Shown here: positions 15,745 to 25,403 of the stretch, piece by piece
How the letters are laid out: each line of letters starts with the position of its first letter
Position numbering within the stretch: the stretch's first letter is position 1
DNA from: an uncultured Colwellia sp.
GTDB lineage: Bacteria > Pseudomonadota > Gammaproteobacteria > Enterobacterales > Alteromonadaceae
Direction of reading: 5' to 3'
Assembly: GCA_913020705.1 (NCBI GenBank)
Contig: CAJWBY010000036.1
Span: 1 to 30,784, forward strand
DNA length: 30,784 nt
The notes under the pieces: generated by a model
What the model was told of the DNA's origin: nothing
What the model saw: the letters and a program-made list of their open reading frames with translations, nothing else
Databases searched by the model: none
Program-made: the position numbers and the translations under genes

Positions 15745-16554
15745 TTAATGCGTTAACGATTGGGCTTCTATCTTGCAGTCTCTTGATGACTTTAGTCCAT
15801 CACTTCTTACGGCCGCTATTTCTAACTTTGCCGCTTTCATCGCTTTTGTGAATTCCGAATTTGCATGTAATCGAGCAAATGTTGCCGAGCCCATCAATCG
15901 TCCAGCATCTACGTCACTTTGCCAATGTACATTACAGATTAACCGACTTTCACCCATCTCCCAACCACGAACTAAAGCTTTGTTGCTATGTTCAGGCGAT
16001 ATTTCTGAAAATATTTGCCCCCATAACCAGCCAATAGCAGCATGGCCTGAAGGGTACGAACCACTTGTTCGCAAATAAGCTTCTTTAGCGGGGACACAAC
16101 TCGGTGACTTATTTATCATAAAAGGGCGATCTTTTTGATAATGCTTTTTAGCCTCATAAGTAGAAAGTCCTGCATCTGTCGCAGACCGTCTTAACAATCG
16201 ATATAATTGTGGAGTATTCTCTTTGCTTATTTCAGCATCAATCGCACATGAAAAAATACTAGCGGCAGCAGGAAATTCAAGATTGTCGTCTGATCTCGCT
16301 AACTCCCACCTAAGGCCTGATTGTTTCTTTATTATCAAATTATTCAATCGTTTGTCTTCTTCATTACCTTGTGCAGGAGCTTTAGGTAAAAGCGCTACAC
16401 CATCAGGTATAACATTGTGAGGTAAATAACCTATTAAAATACCTGGTATTAATTCTGCAACAGGCTCCAGAGGTGGTAATTTATTTTTTGCACATCCTTC
16501 AAAAAATAAAACACTAAATAATACAAAACATACTTTGCTTATACATATTTTCAC
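15745..16554 (-). CDS. Secreted class A acid phosphatase (PAP2 superfamily), probable lipoprotein
   Basis: A 269-residue protein with a hydrophobic N-terminal signal and a lipobox-like FFEGC ending at Cys21, so it is probably a lipoprotein or otherwise exported. The phosphatase signature is complete: Lys136 to RP at 143-144, PSGH at 168-171, and SRxxxxxHxxxD at 203-214. Class A enzymes remove phosphate from many monoesters in the periplasm. The start is GTG at 16554, with AGGA seven bases upstream. The shared palindrome motif at 16590-16623 lies just upstream, and the ALDH gene follows after 31 bp. It therefore appears to open a catabolic operon, an unusual role for such an enzyme. Confidence 0.9.
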   Translation of the reverse strand: MKICISKVCFVLFSVLFFEGCAKNKLPPLEPVAELIPGILIGYLPHNVIPDGVALLPKAPAQGNEEDKRLNNLIIKKQSGLRWELARSDDNLEFPAAASIFSCAIDAEISKENTPQLYRLLRRSATDAGLSTYEAKKHYQKDRPFMINKSPSCVPAKEAYLRTSGSYPSGHAAIGWLWGQIFSEISPEHSNKALVRGWEMGESRLICNVHWQSDVDAGRLMGSATFARLHANSEFTKAMKAAKLEIAAVRSDGLKSSRDCKIEAQSLTH

Positions 16555-16940
16555 GCGTAATTCCTAAATTTATCAAACCCAATGATTTGAACTTACAGTA
16601 TGTTATTGATTCATTCAAGTATTATATTGTGATATCACTAAGTATAAATCCTATGCGTAATCATTATTAATAAATGCATCTAGGTTAGTGTCTGCTGTAA
16701 GATAATAAAGCTGGCCATATTTACATTTTTTGATGCTAAAAATAACAAACTAAACTTCAATTATATTATTTTGCGGGATTGTTTGAAGGCTATTCTTTTG
16801 CTGCATAATAACGTCGACTTGTTCTATAGAAAACTTTATTAATTAGGTACTATTTAAGTTAACGGCTCGTTAAAAAATACATAGATACATGAATTTTAAT
16901 TACTACCATTATGTTGTAGAAACTCGATGCACTTTTATGT
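16555..16940. other. Intergenic region holding the phosphatase control site
   Basis: This spacer of 386 bases separates the phosphatase and octaheme cytochrome genes, both on the minus strand. Apart from the motif at 16590-16623 I see no gene, RNA or clear terminator. Confidence 0.5.
16590..16623 (-). promoter_or_regulatory. Shared bipartite operator-like motif, copy 2 (phosphatase operon)
   Basis: AACTTACAGTATGTT at 16590-16604 and CAAGTATT at 16616-16623 repeat the pair at 11033-11066 exactly, with the same 26-base offset and unrelated bases in between. On the minus strand a TTGAAT and a TAAGTT 17 bases apart could be -35 and -10 elements overlapping the site, and the first copy has TTGCGT and TAAGTT at the same spacing. 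Conservation of the spacing argues for a promoter-operator unit. Confidence 0.7.
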
Positions 16941-19136
16941 TCATAGTTTCATAAACCAATCGTATTCTGAACGCAATTTTAACTTTTGCGATAGATACAA
17001 TCCTAACTCTTTCAGTTGAGTATTATCTTGATAGTTTTTGATTAACGTTTTTAACTTTATTAATGCCTGTTTACTCTGCCCTGCACCATCTACCGCTAAT
17101 ACATAAGTATAAGCATAATGTGAATTTTTAGGTTGTAACATTATTGATTTTTCAAAAAGTGGGAGCCCTTTATTTAACTTTTTTTGACGAACAAAATGTA
17201 GTCCATAGGCGTAATGTAAAACCGCTGATTTCGAATTGTTTTCGATACCTTTTTTCAGTACTACCGCTTCCTGAAATGGCTTTTGCTGTACACGATAAAT
17301 ATCGGCTAAATTGATATAAGACGCATTAAAATAAGGTTCGATTTTGATCATATTTTTAAAGGCTATTTCTGCATCTGTTAACTTATTCATTTCAATGGCT
17401 AACACGCCCTGATTCGCCATCCCTTCACCACGCCAACTGTTTATATTATTGGTATTGATTAATGCTTTAAATGCTTGGTTAAAAGCTTTTTTATCTGTTG
17501 TGGCTATCTCACTGGTAACCAAACTACGTGCAGCAGCTATTCTGACTGATTTATAGTCATCGCTTAATAATGGTGTTATATGCCTCACTTTATCTTCCGG
17601 TGATAATAATGTAGCGACATTAACAGCATTCAACCTCAATAAAGGCTCTTCATGAGTTAAATAAGGTACCAAAACATCTGCGCTAAGTGTTGTCGTCGCA
17701 TAGCTTAGTAATTTAAGTGCCGTTGCTCTACTAATCACATCGAGCTTTTCATCCGCAAGAATACTCATATGTTGTTCAAAAGAGATGGCTTGTCCACTAT
17801 TTAACATCATCAATAATTGTTTACTTTGTAATACTGCTTTAGCTTTACCATGCCATTTTTTGAGGGTATCACTTGCCCATTGATTGGATTTATCTGCATG
17901 ACAAGATTTACAAGCATTAGGGGTATTAAAAGTTAATGATAAGTCAGGGCGAGGAATTTTAAAGCTGTGGTCACGTCTATCGTCAACACCCATGTATCTA
18001 TTTTCAGGCATATGGCAATTTACACACTCGGCACCCGTTGAATTATCATTATGTTGGTGATGCTCTTTTACGTTATAAACCTCGGCACCATGGCACTGAA
18101 GACACAAACCATTGCCTTCGGCTTTTAACTTCATCGTGTGTTTGTCATGACAATCTAAACAATTAACGCCTGCTTTAAACATTTTACTTTGCAAAAAAGA
18201 GCCATAAACATACACTTCTTCTTTGATTTGTCCATCAACATGGTAATTAGGTGCGGATAAAAGCTGAGGGATAAATTGATCTAGAAATGGTGTGTTTGGT
18301 TTAAACCCATCGGTTAAGGGTGTACGTAACGAATGACATGCGAAACAACCATCCATAAAAGTATTATCACGTTGTTCGCCTTTCCAATGTGCTGTTTTAT
18401 CGCCAAGACTTTTTAGCCATTGTCCTGTGGGATGCTTCACAGAGGTAACATCTGCGCCAACATTTCGTTTTACCGATTTCTTAGCGTGGTCTGACATATC
18501 ACTATGACAAGATAGACAACCTACATTGATGTTATCAAATTGACTTGAAAAACTATTATCCTTTGGATCATATTTCCTAAGAAGCCCATCAGAATGGCAA
18601 TCAGCACACATACCATTCCAATTTTGTAATGGCTGACGCCAATGTAATCTGTCTTGAGGGCGAATCTCTTCATGACTATAATTATGGTACCAGCGTTGGC
18701 CACCCACGGTTTCATTGCGGCTATCCCAAGCAAAAGGCAGCACCTGTAACTTTCCAATAGCTGTTTCAACTAAATATTGTTGTAACGGGAAATGACCAAA
18801 AGTATATTTAATCGGATAAGTATCCGCTTTATCATCATAAGAAATGGTGACTTGATAGCGTTTATCTTTAATAAAAAAATGTGCTTTTTGGCCGTAATGC
18901 TCCACGTATTTATTATCAAAATCTGCTAGTACTGAACTTTCATTTGCAATCGCCATAGCGTTAGCATGATCGGATTTTCGCCAATCATCTTGTGCTTGTT
19001 CATGACAGGTAATACATTGTTGATTTGAAATAGGATTATCTTTTTGAAAGTTATGACCTATTATTTCACTGCATTGTGAAGAGAATGTGAATAAAACTAA
19101 AGACGCAATGAAATAAACAGGCAAAAGATAATTCAA
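16941..19136 (-). CDS. Secreted octaheme c-type cytochrome with HEAT-like and TPR repeats
   Basis: A 731-residue protein with an N-terminal signal peptide (about residues 1-20) and eight CxxCH haem motifs, with cysteines starting at 41, 177, 207, 264, 326, 345, 371 and 409. Residues about 450-560 look like HEAT-type helical repeats and 570-731 like TPR repeats. It should be periplasmic and carry electrons or reduce a substrate, with the repeats as a protein-docking part. The haem region resembles the cytochrome c554-like multihaem group by motif layout; I cannot assign a reaction. It stands alone on the minus strand, and no maturation or quinol-oxidase partner gene is in the window. The start ATG at 19136 directly yields the signal peptide. 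Confidence 0.9.
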   Translation of the reverse strand: MNYLLPVYFIASLVLFTFSSQCSEIIGHNFQKDNPISNQQCITCHEQAQDDWRKSDHANAMAIANESSVLADFDNKYVEHYGQKAHFFIKDKRYQVTISYDDKADTYPIKYTFGHFPLQQYLVETAIGKLQVLPFAWDSRNETVGGQRWYHNYSHEEIRPQDRLHWRQPLQNWNGMCADCHSDGLLRKYDPKDNSFSSQFDNINVGCLSCHSDMSDHAKKSVKRNVGADVTSVKHPTGQWLKSLGDKTAHWKGEQRDNTFMDGCFACHSLRTPLTDGFKPNTPFLDQFIPQLLSAPNYHVDGQIKEEVYVYGSFLQSKMFKAGVNCLDCHDKHTMKLKAEGNGLCLQCHGAEVYNVKEHHQHNDNSTGAECVNCHMPENRYMGVDDRRDHSFKIPRPDLSLTFNTPNACKSCHADKSNQWASDTLKKWHGKAKAVLQSKQLLMMLNSGQAISFEQHMSILADEKLDVISRATALKLLSYATTTLSADVLVPYLTHEEPLLRLNAVNVATLLSPEDKVRHITPLLSDDYKSVRIAAARSLVTSEIATTDKKAFNQAFKALINTNNINSWRGEGMANQGVLAIEMNKLTDAEIAFKNMIKIEPYFNASYINLADIYRVQQKPFQEAVVLKKGIENNSKSAVLHYAYGLHFVRQKKLNKGLPLFEKSIMLQPKNSHYAYTYVLAVDGAGQSKQALIKLKTLIKNYQDNTQLKELGLYLSQKLKLRSEYDWFMKL

Positions 19137-19543
19137 AACTGAAACTCACTAGAAATGTAATAATTCGAAGATTGACTAATTTAACCTATAAACAAATAAA
19201 AAACATTAACCTAACGTTAACCAGCATTTTATTATTAGTTTTTAAGCATATGTGATTATACACAATGAAGGTATCAAGAGAGATTCGTGATTTATTGCTT
19301 TCACAAAGACCAATTATTATTCATTGGCTAAATTTAATAGATATTTCCTACTGAGCTATGTTTATGATTGTTTTAGAAAGGCTTGATAAGCTCCCCTATC
19401 AATTATACGCACTAAATTAATCCATACAGAGGTAGCTAGTTTAAACTCGGTTCTAGTTACATAACGATTTGATAGGGTGTTATTGAAGTGGTTGCACGAA
19501 CACAAAGGGTATAATCAATTAAGATATAATTAGAATAACATTT
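19137..19543. other. Intergenic region without recognisable gene
   Basis: These 407 AT-rich bases lie upstream of the octaheme cytochrome gene and presumably hold its promoter. An 8-bp palindrome TAACGTTA lies at 19212-19219. I see no RNA gene or convincing small protein. Confidence 0.5.
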
Positions 19544-19575
19544 AAAAAAAAGGCTTACATTACTGTAAGCCTTTA
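19544..19575 (-). terminator. Intrinsic terminator of the tpiA-secG-tRNA-Leu transcript
   Basis: The stem GGCTTACA at 19552-19559 and TGTAAGCC at 19564-19571 has a 4-base loop. On the minus strand it is followed by eight T residues. It lies immediately after the tRNA gene. Confidence 0.9.
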
Positions 19576-19581
19576 TATATT

Positions 19582-19666
19582 TGGTGCAGATGGAGAGACT
19601 CGAACTCTCACGACCTAAGTCACCACCCCCTCAAGGTGGCGCGTCTACCAATTCCGCCACATCTGC
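19582..19666 (-). tRNA. leuU: tRNA-Leu(GAG)
   Basis: The minus strand folds as a class II tRNA of 85 bases. The acceptor arms GCAGATG and CATCTGC pair, followed by A and an encoded CCA. The anticodon loop TTGAGGG between CCACC and GGTGG gives anticodon GAG, and the T arm has GTTCGAGTC. A tRNA-Leu(GAG) directly after secG is the same arrangement as leuU in E. coli, which supports both calls. Confidence 0.95.
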
Positions 19667-19679
19667 ATTTTTTAAAAAG

Positions 19680-20072
19680 TTATTTTGGTATATCGCTGTC
19701 GCTAGCTTTTTCTGTAGCTGCAGGTACATCAGTATTTTCTGCTGATTTTGGTACCATACTTTCAGTAGGTATTGAATCACCTGGGATAGTTTGCTCTACA
19801 GGAGTATTCAAGTTGTTCCATTCATCTGTAGACTTAATTCTGTTTGCCGTTAGGTTACCTAAAACTAAGCTGATAACAAAGAAAGCAATTGCTAACCATG
19901 TAGTCGCTTTTGTTAAGAAGTTACCTGAACCACTTGAACCAAAAATTGTTGCAGATGAACCTGCACCAAAAGATGCGCCCATATCTGCTCCTTTACCTTG
20001 TTGAATTAGCACTAAACCAATCAAACAAATTGAAACAATTAAATACGTGATAATTAACACTTGATACAACAT
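19680..20072 (-). CDS. secG: SecG, protein-export membrane protein
   Basis: A 130-residue small inner-membrane subunit of the SecYEG translocon. The first transmembrane helix is at about residues 3-23, followed by the conserved LIQQGKGADMGASFGAG loop, and the second helix at about 55-76. The C-terminal tail is hydrophilic, acidic and variable. It starts one base after the tpiA stop, with AAGGAT in the end of tpiA as ribosome site, so the two are coupled. tRNA-Leu follows. Confidence 0.95.
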   Translation of the reverse strand: MLYQVLIITYLIVSICLIGLVLIQQGKGADMGASFGAGSSATIFGSSGSGNFLTKATTWLAIAFFVISLVLGNLTANRIKSTDEWNNLNTPVEQTIPGDSIPTESMVPKSAENTDVPAATEKASDSDIPK

Positions 20073-20073
20073 T

Positions 20074-20844
20074 TTAAGATCCTTTGGCTGACGAGCAAAT
20101 TATTTTAAATTCGTCGACTTTTAAACTAGCACCACCGATAAGACCACCGTCAATATCAGTTTGTGCAAATAATTCTTCACAGTTAGCAGCATTAACGCTA
20201 CCACCGTATAATAATGGCACTTTATTCGCGATAATTTTATCAGCATTTGCTAAGAATTGTCGAATAAATGAGTGTGTTTCTTGCGCCATTTCAGGTGATG
20301 CTGTTTTTCCTGTACCTATAGCCCAAACAGGCTCGTAAGCAATAACAACATCAATAAATTTTTCGATACCTATTTCATCAATTACAGGCTGTAATTGTGA
20401 TGCTAGTATTGTATCAGTTTGTTCTGCAGTTCTTTCGTCTTCACTTTCGCCTATACATAAAATAGGCGTTAAACCAGCTTTAAGCACTGTTTTAACTTTA
20501 TGAGCAACTTGTGTACTTGTTTCTTTATAGATACTTCTACGTTCAGAATGACCTACAATAACATAGTTTACAGAAACTTCATTGAGCATATCTGTTGAAA
20601 CTTCACCAGTATATGCTCCGCTTTTATGCTCGTTTACATTTTGTGCACCCAAATGGATGTTCGCTTGTAAACTTTCATTTTCAGCACTAATTGCAAATGC
20701 TGATAAATAAGGAGAAGCAGGACAAACAACAACGTCAACATTTTCAGCTAGCTCGACACTATTTAATCCTGAAATCATTTCTTTTATAAGCGACAAACTG
20801 CCATTCATTTTCCAGTTCGCTGCTACTATTGCTTGTCTTTTCAT
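20074..20844 (-). CDS. tpiA: Triose-phosphate isomerase
   Basis: A 256-residue TIM-barrel enzyme interconverting dihydroxyacetone phosphate and glyceraldehyde 3-phosphate. The catalytic residues are visible: Asn10 and Lys12 (AANWKMN), His99 (VGHSERR) and Glu171 (AYEPVWAIGTGK, which also starts the active-site lid). It lies between glmM and secG, an arrangement found in many gammaproteobacteria though not in E. coli. Confidence 0.97.
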   Translation of the reverse strand: MKRQAIVAANWKMNGSLSLIKEMISGLNSVELAENVDVVVCPASPYLSAFAISAENESLQANIHLGAQNVNEHKSGAYTGEVSTDMLNEVSVNYVIVGHSERRSIYKETSTQVAHKVKTVLKAGLTPILCIGESEDERTAEQTDTILASQLQPVIDEIGIEKFIDVVIAYEPVWAIGTGKTASPEMAQETHSFIRQFLANADKIIANKVPLLYGGSVNAANCEELFAQTDIDGGLIGGASLKVDEFKIICSSAKGS

Positions 20845-20958
20845 TTATCTTTCCTAATTAAAGCGGCGAGATATTAACTAACCTAAGAACAAGATACAAG
20901 TGTTTAACTTAATATCTTGTTTATTTGCTCAATATTCGACCGTCTTGTCAATTTTTTA

Positions 20959-22296
20959 TTAACAAGCAGCTTTTACTGCATCTGCAATTACATTGGCTAA
21001 GTCGGTAACTTCTGTTAATTCAGGTCCTTCAACCATTACACGGATCAATGGTTCTGTACCAGATTTACGTAATAATACTCTCCCACGCCCAGACAGTTTT
21101 TCATTCACTGTGTGTACAGCCGCAGCTACATTTTGCGCGGTTAAAGGATCATTACTACCAGTAAACCTAACATTCACTAAAATTTGTGGTAACTTTTTCA
21201 TACCTTGGCGGAGTTCATGCAACGTTCTGTCACTACTACAAACAGCAGTTAATACATTTAACGCAGCAATAATGCCATCACCCGTGGAAGTGTGTTTTAA
21301 GTTGATAACATGCCCAGAGTTCTCTGCTCCGAGTTGCCAGCCCTTTTTATTCAACATTTCCATGACATAACGATCACCAACTTTACTACGAGCAAAAGGA
21401 ATGCCCATGTCGGCAAGTGCTATTTCAAGCCCCATGTTACTCATTAGGGTTCCAACTACGCCACCTTGAATAGTACCACTTTGTACATCATTTGCAGCGA
21501 TTACATAGACACATTCATCACCATCAAGAATATATCCGGTATGATCAACCATCATCAAACGGTCACCATCACCATCAAGAGCTATACCTAAGTCAGCTTT
21601 ATGTTCAACGACGGCCTTACTAATAGCATCCATTGATGTGGCGCCACATCCATCATTAATATTGGTACCATTAGGCGATGTACCTATTTCAATAACTTCT
21701 GCGCCCAATTCACGAAACACATTTGGTGCTATGTGATAAGTTGCTCCGTGAGCACAATCAACCACAATTTTAAAGCCATTCAATGAATGTTGGCTTGGAA
21801 AATTACTTTTACAAAATTCAATATAACGACCCGCTGCATCGTCTATACGTGTTGCTTTACCCAGCTTTGCAGATTCTACACACCCCATTTCTTTATCCAG
21901 CTCTGCTTCAATAGCAAGTTCTACAGCATCAGGTAATTTCTCACCATTTTGAGAGAAAAACTTGATACCATTATCATAAAACGGATTATGGGATGCACTG
22001 ATCACAATACCAGCTTCTGCACGAAAGGTTTTTGTTAGATACGCTATACCCGGAGTAGGCATTGGCCCTAATAAACCAATATCTATACCCGCAGCAGAAA
22101 AACCAGCCTCTAACGCTGATTCAAGCATATAGCCAGAAATACGAGTATCTTTGCCAATAAGTACTTTTTTAGTACCTTGTGCCGCAAGTACACGGCCTGC
22201 TGCGTAACCTAGCTTCATGACGAATTCCGCGGTAATTGGGTATTGTCCAACAAGGCCTCTTATACCATCAGTTCCAAAATATCTTCTTTCTGACAT
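20959..22296 (-). CDS. glmM: Phosphoglucosamine mutase
   Basis: A 445-residue enzyme converting glucosamine 6-phosphate to glucosamine 1-phosphate for UDP-GlcNAc, and hence peptidoglycan and LPS, synthesis. The phosphoserine is Ser102 in ISASHNP, the Mg site is DGDGDR from residue 240, and the phosphate-binding loop [11 protein letters not shown] is near the C-terminus. Length and motifs are normal. It follows folP, as in E. coli. Confidence 0.97.
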   Translation of the reverse strand: MSERRYFGTDGIRGLVGQYPITAEFVMKLGYAAGRVLAAQGTKKVLIGKDTRISGYMLESALEAGFSAAGIDIGLLGPMPTPGIAYLTKTFRAEAGIVISASHNPFYDNGIKFFSQNGEKLPDAVELAIEAELDKEMGCVESAKLGKATRIDDAAGRYIEFCKSNFPSQHSLNGFKIVVDCAHGATYHIAPNVFRELGAEVIEIGTSPNGTNINDGCGATSMDAISKAVVEHKADLGIALDGDGDRLMMVDHTGYILDGDECVYVIAANDVQSGTIQGGVVGTLMSNMGLEIALADMGIPFARSKVGDRYVMEMLNKKGWQLGAENSGHVINLKHTSTGDGIIAALNVLTAVCSSDRTLHELRQGMKKLPQILVNVRFTGSNDPLTAQNVAAAVHTVNEKLSGRGRVLLRKSGTEPLIRVMVEGPELTEVTDLANVIADAVKAAC

Positions 22297-22346
22297 TTTA
22301 TTTGTCCTTTATAAATTTTATTTTTAATGCGTTAATATTTATGCAT

Positions 22347-23183
22347 TTATGCATTTAGAATAGTTTCTTGTAATATCTTTAATGTATCGACTGTTTCTTT
22401 AACATCGTGTACACGAATAATTTTGGCCCCTTGCTGGGCTGCTATAACAGCGGTAGCTAGACTCCCTGCTAAACGCTCATTAACCTCTCGATTAAGGAGG
22501 TTGCCGATCATAGATTTCCTCGATAATCCTGCCAACAAAGGTAAATCCAATGATTGAAATTTAGACATATTAGCTAATAAATTATAATTTTGTTCTAGCG
22601 ACTTTCCAAAACCAAAACCTGGATCTAAAATTAATCGTGATTTTTTAATTCCGGACTCTGTACAAGCAGATATGCGCTGTTGGAAAAACTGAATAATATC
22701 TTTAATTAAATCATTATATTGAGGAGCTTGTTGCATTGTTCTGGGTAACCCCTGCATATGCATCAAACAAATAGCTACACTTTGATCTTGAGCTAACACT
22801 TTTAGACAATCATCATTTTGTAGCGCTCGAACATCATTAATAATACCAGCACCATGAGTTATCGCTTCAGACATAACTACAGCTTTACTCGTGTCTATCG
22901 ACACTATAGTATCAAATCGTTTTTTAATGGCTTTTAATACAGGAATAACGCGTTCTAGTTCATCCTTTTCGGACACATCTTTAGCGCCTGGTCTCGTAGA
23001 TTCTCCTCCTATATCAATAATAACAGCACCATCGGCTATCATCTTTTCAACCTGCGCTAATGCAAAATCAATTCGAGAGAATTTACCACCATCAGAAAAA
23101 GAATCTGGTGTTACATTAAGAATGCCCATGACTTGTGGTAATTCAATGTTGAGAGAGTGTTTACTACAAGTTAGATATTTCAA
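22347..23183 (-). CDS. folP: Dihydropteroate synthase
   Basis: A 278-residue TIM-barrel enzyme of folate synthesis, joining p-aminobenzoate to dihydropterin pyrophosphate, and the sulfonamide target. Motifs in order are MGILNVTPDSFSDGG, DIGGESTRPGA, SIDTSK, LDPGFGFGKS and RVHDV. The start appears to be TTG at 23183; the next in-frame ATG would begin at MGILNV and remove the first strand that E. coli FolP also has. An intrinsic terminator lies between ftsH and folP, so folP-glmM may have its own promoter or depend on read-through. Confidence 0.95.
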   Translation of the reverse strand: MKYLTCSKHSLNIELPQVMGILNVTPDSFSDGGKFSRIDFALAQVEKMIADGAVIIDIGGESTRPGAKDVSEKDELERVIPVLKAIKKRFDTIVSIDTSKAVVMSEAITHGAGIINDVRALQNDDCLKVLAQDQSVAICLMHMQGLPRTMQQAPQYNDLIKDIIQFFQQRISACTESGIKKSRLILDPGFGFGKSLEQNYNLLANMSKFQSLDLPLLAGLSRKSMIGNLLNREVNERLAGSLATAVIAAQQGAKIIRVHDVKETVDTLKILQETILNA

Positions 23184-23274
23184 CAGATAAAGCTCGTTAT
23201 TTTTCTTATTTTCAAATGTATTACTTTATGAAAACCAACTTAAAAATAAAAATTCAAATTAGTTTTCATAAAAT

Positions 23275-23297
23275 AAAGCCCCGATAAACGAGGCTTT
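23275..23297 (-). terminator. Hairpin terminator after ftsH
   Basis: AAAGCC at 23275-23280 pairs with GGCTTT at 23292-23297, with an inner CG/CG pair and one mismatch. On the minus strand TTATTTT follows. It lies 13 bases after the ftsH stop, and probably attenuates transcription into folP. Confidence 0.7.
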
Positions 23298-23309
23298 AAT
23301 TAAGAGTGA

Positions 23310-25271
23310 TTACTCTGCAGGAACATCGCTAGGTTTATCTAAATCTGGCGTTACTTCCTTTTTCTCAGCTTTGTCTTCTTTCTTATTAGAAGATGCATTG
23401 CTATCAGCATTAGGCGGTTTTTTAGAATCAGAGTGATTATCCCATTCGGCCATTGGTGGACGAACTTCTCTGCGTTCCATTAAGTCATCAATTTGCCTTG
23501 CATCAATAGTTTCATAATGCATCAACGCTTCTTTCATCGACTCTAAAATATCACGATTTTCATCTAATATTTTTTCTGCACGTTGATAATTACGGTCAAC
23601 AAATGCTTTGATTTCAATATCAATAGCTTGTGCCGTTTCATCAGACATATTTAAAGACTTTGAAGAAGAGCGACCTAAGAATACTTCACCTTCTTCTTCA
23701 GCAAATAACATTGGACCCAATTTTTGCGAGAAGCCCCACTGTGTTACCATTTTACGTGCTAACTGAGTAGCACGTTCAATATCGTTAGATGCACCAGTAG
23801 ATACTTTCTCAAAACCGTAAATCATTTCTTCAGCAATACGTCCGCCGTAAAGTGACGAAATGTTACTTTCTAAATGCTGCTTACTGTGGCTGAATCTATC
23901 TTGCTCAGGTAAATACATAGTTACACCTAAAGCGCGACCACGTGGAATGATACTGACTTTATAAACAGGATCATGATCTGGCACTAATCGACCAACTATT
24001 GCATGTCCGGCTTCATGATAAGCTGTCATAGCTTTTTCTTCTTCGCCCATTACCATCGAACGACGCTCTGCTCCCATTAAAATTTTATCTTTAGCTTTTT
24101 CAAATTCGTCCATTGAAACAGTACGACGAGCTGAACGTGCAGCGAATAATGCAGCTTCATTTACTAAGTTAGCTAAGTCAGCACCAGACATTCCCGGTGT
24201 ACCACGAGCAATAACCGATGCTTTAACATCATCTCCTAATGGGACTTTGCGCATGTGAACTTTTAATATTTGCTCACGACCTCGAATATCAGGAAGACCA
24301 ACGGTTACCTGGCGATCAAAACGACCTGGACGTAATAATGCAGGATCTAATACATCTGGACGGTTAGTAGCGGCAATTACAATAACACCTTCATTACCTT
24401 CAAAACCATCCATTTCAACGAGCATTTGGTTCAATGTTTGTTCACGTTCGTCGTGACCACCACCCATACCAGCGCCACGTTGGCGACCTACTGCATCAAT
24501 CTCATCTATAAAGATGATACAAGGAGCAGATTTCTTCGCTTGTTCAAACATATCACGTACACGAGATGCACCAACACCAACGAACATTTCAACGAAATCA
24601 GAACCAGAAATAGTAAAAAATGGTACTTTTGCTTCACCAGCAATTGCTTTTGCGAGTAACGTTTTACCTGTACCTGGCTGGCCAACTAATAGAACACCTG
24701 ATGGAATACGCCCACCCAGTTTCTGAAATTTAGTCGGTTCTTTCAAGTAATCAACAAGCTCAGAGACTTCTTCTTTCGCTTCATCACAACCAGCGACATC
24801 AGTAAAAGTCGTTTTTATTTGGTCTTCGCTTAGTAACTTAGCTTTCGATTTTCCGAAAGACATAGCTCCTTTACCGCCTCCGCCTTGCATTTGACGCATG
24901 AAGAATATCCAAACACCGATTAACAAAATCATTGGGAACCAAGAGATAAAGATTGTAGTTAGGAAGCTCGTTTCTTCAGGTAATTCACCCGAAGCATTAA
25001 CGCCTTGTTTAACTAGGTCATTAATTAGATCACTATCGAAGCCACCCGGGATCACAGTTATAAATGGTGCTCCGCTTCTCTTAGTGCCTTTAATAACACC
25101 GTCTCTGCCAACTACTGCGTCACGAATCTGTCCTTGACGGACATCTTTAATGAACGAGGTATAATTAACGGGTTGATCCTTATTCCCACTAGGGGTGAAT
25201 CCTTGGAATACCGACATTAATACAACCGCTATTACCAACCATAAAATAAGATTTTTCGCCATATCACTCAA
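23310..25271 (-). CDS. ftsH: ATP-dependent zinc metalloprotease FtsH
   Basis: A 653-residue inner-membrane AAA+ protease that degrades unassembled membrane proteins and regulators such as LpxC and sigma-32 in E. coli. There are two transmembrane helices (about 5-24 and 102-125) around a periplasmic domain, Walker A GQPGTGKT at 197-204, Walker B IIFIDEID, the SRH region with RPGRFDRQ, and the zinc motif HEAGH near 420. The Walker A has Gln where E. coli has Pro. The start used is TTG at 25271, eight bases after AAGAGG. The ATG at 25262 gives the N-terminus MAKNLILW used for E. coli FtsH and remains possible. lapA and lapB, whose E. coli products act with FtsH, are also in this window. Confidence 0.97.
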   Translation of the reverse strand: MSDMAKNLILWLVIAVVLMSVFQGFTPSGNKDQPVNYTSFIKDVRQGQIRDAVVGRDGVIKGTKRSGAPFITVIPGGFDSDLINDLVKQGVNASGELPEETSFLTTIFISWFPMILLIGVWIFFMRQMQGGGGKGAMSFGKSKAKLLSEDQIKTTFTDVAGCDEAKEEVSELVDYLKEPTKFQKLGGRIPSGVLLVGQPGTGKTLLAKAIAGEAKVPFFTISGSDFVEMFVGVGASRVRDMFEQAKKSAPCIIFIDEIDAVGRQRGAGMGGGHDEREQTLNQMLVEMDGFEGNEGVIVIAATNRPDVLDPALLRPGRFDRQVTVGLPDIRGREQILKVHMRKVPLGDDVKASVIARGTPGMSGADLANLVNEAALFAARSARRTVSMDEFEKAKDKILMGAERRSMVMGEEEKAMTAYHEAGHAIVGRLVPDHDPVYKVSIIPRGRALGVTMYLPEQDRFSHSKQHLESNISSLYGGRIAEEMIYGFEKVSTGASNDIERATQLARKMVTQWGFSQKLGPMLFAEEEGEVFLGRSSSKSLNMSDETAQAIDIEIKAFVDRNYQRAEKILDENRDILESMKEALMHYETIDARQIDDLMERREVRPPMAEWDNHSDSKKPPNADSNASSNKKEDKAEKKEVTPDLDKPSDVPAE

Positions 25272-25403
25272 CTTAATGACCTCTTGTAACTTTAAATGAA
25301 ACTTTACTTAACTATTAACTAGCACAGATAATCGGCTAGTTCTGAAATCAACTTATACATTTAAGTTGATGTGTCGTAATTTACTATAATTTAACGCCAG
25401 GAG

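Noticed and set aside
19250..19266. CRP or FNR-like site TGTG-ATTATA-CACA upstream of the octaheme cytochrome
   Set aside because: It lacks the full TGTGA/TCACA or TTGAT/ATCAA half-sites, so it is too weak to call.
19265..19354. 29-codon open frame on the plus strand (MKVSREIRDLLLSQ...) upstream of the cytochrome gene
   Set aside because: No ribosome site, very short, no recognisable family; expected by chance in AT-rich DNA.
19636..20004. 122-codon plus-strand open frame across the tRNA-Leu and secG genes
   Set aside because: It is antisense to both the tRNA and secG, whose identities are secure.
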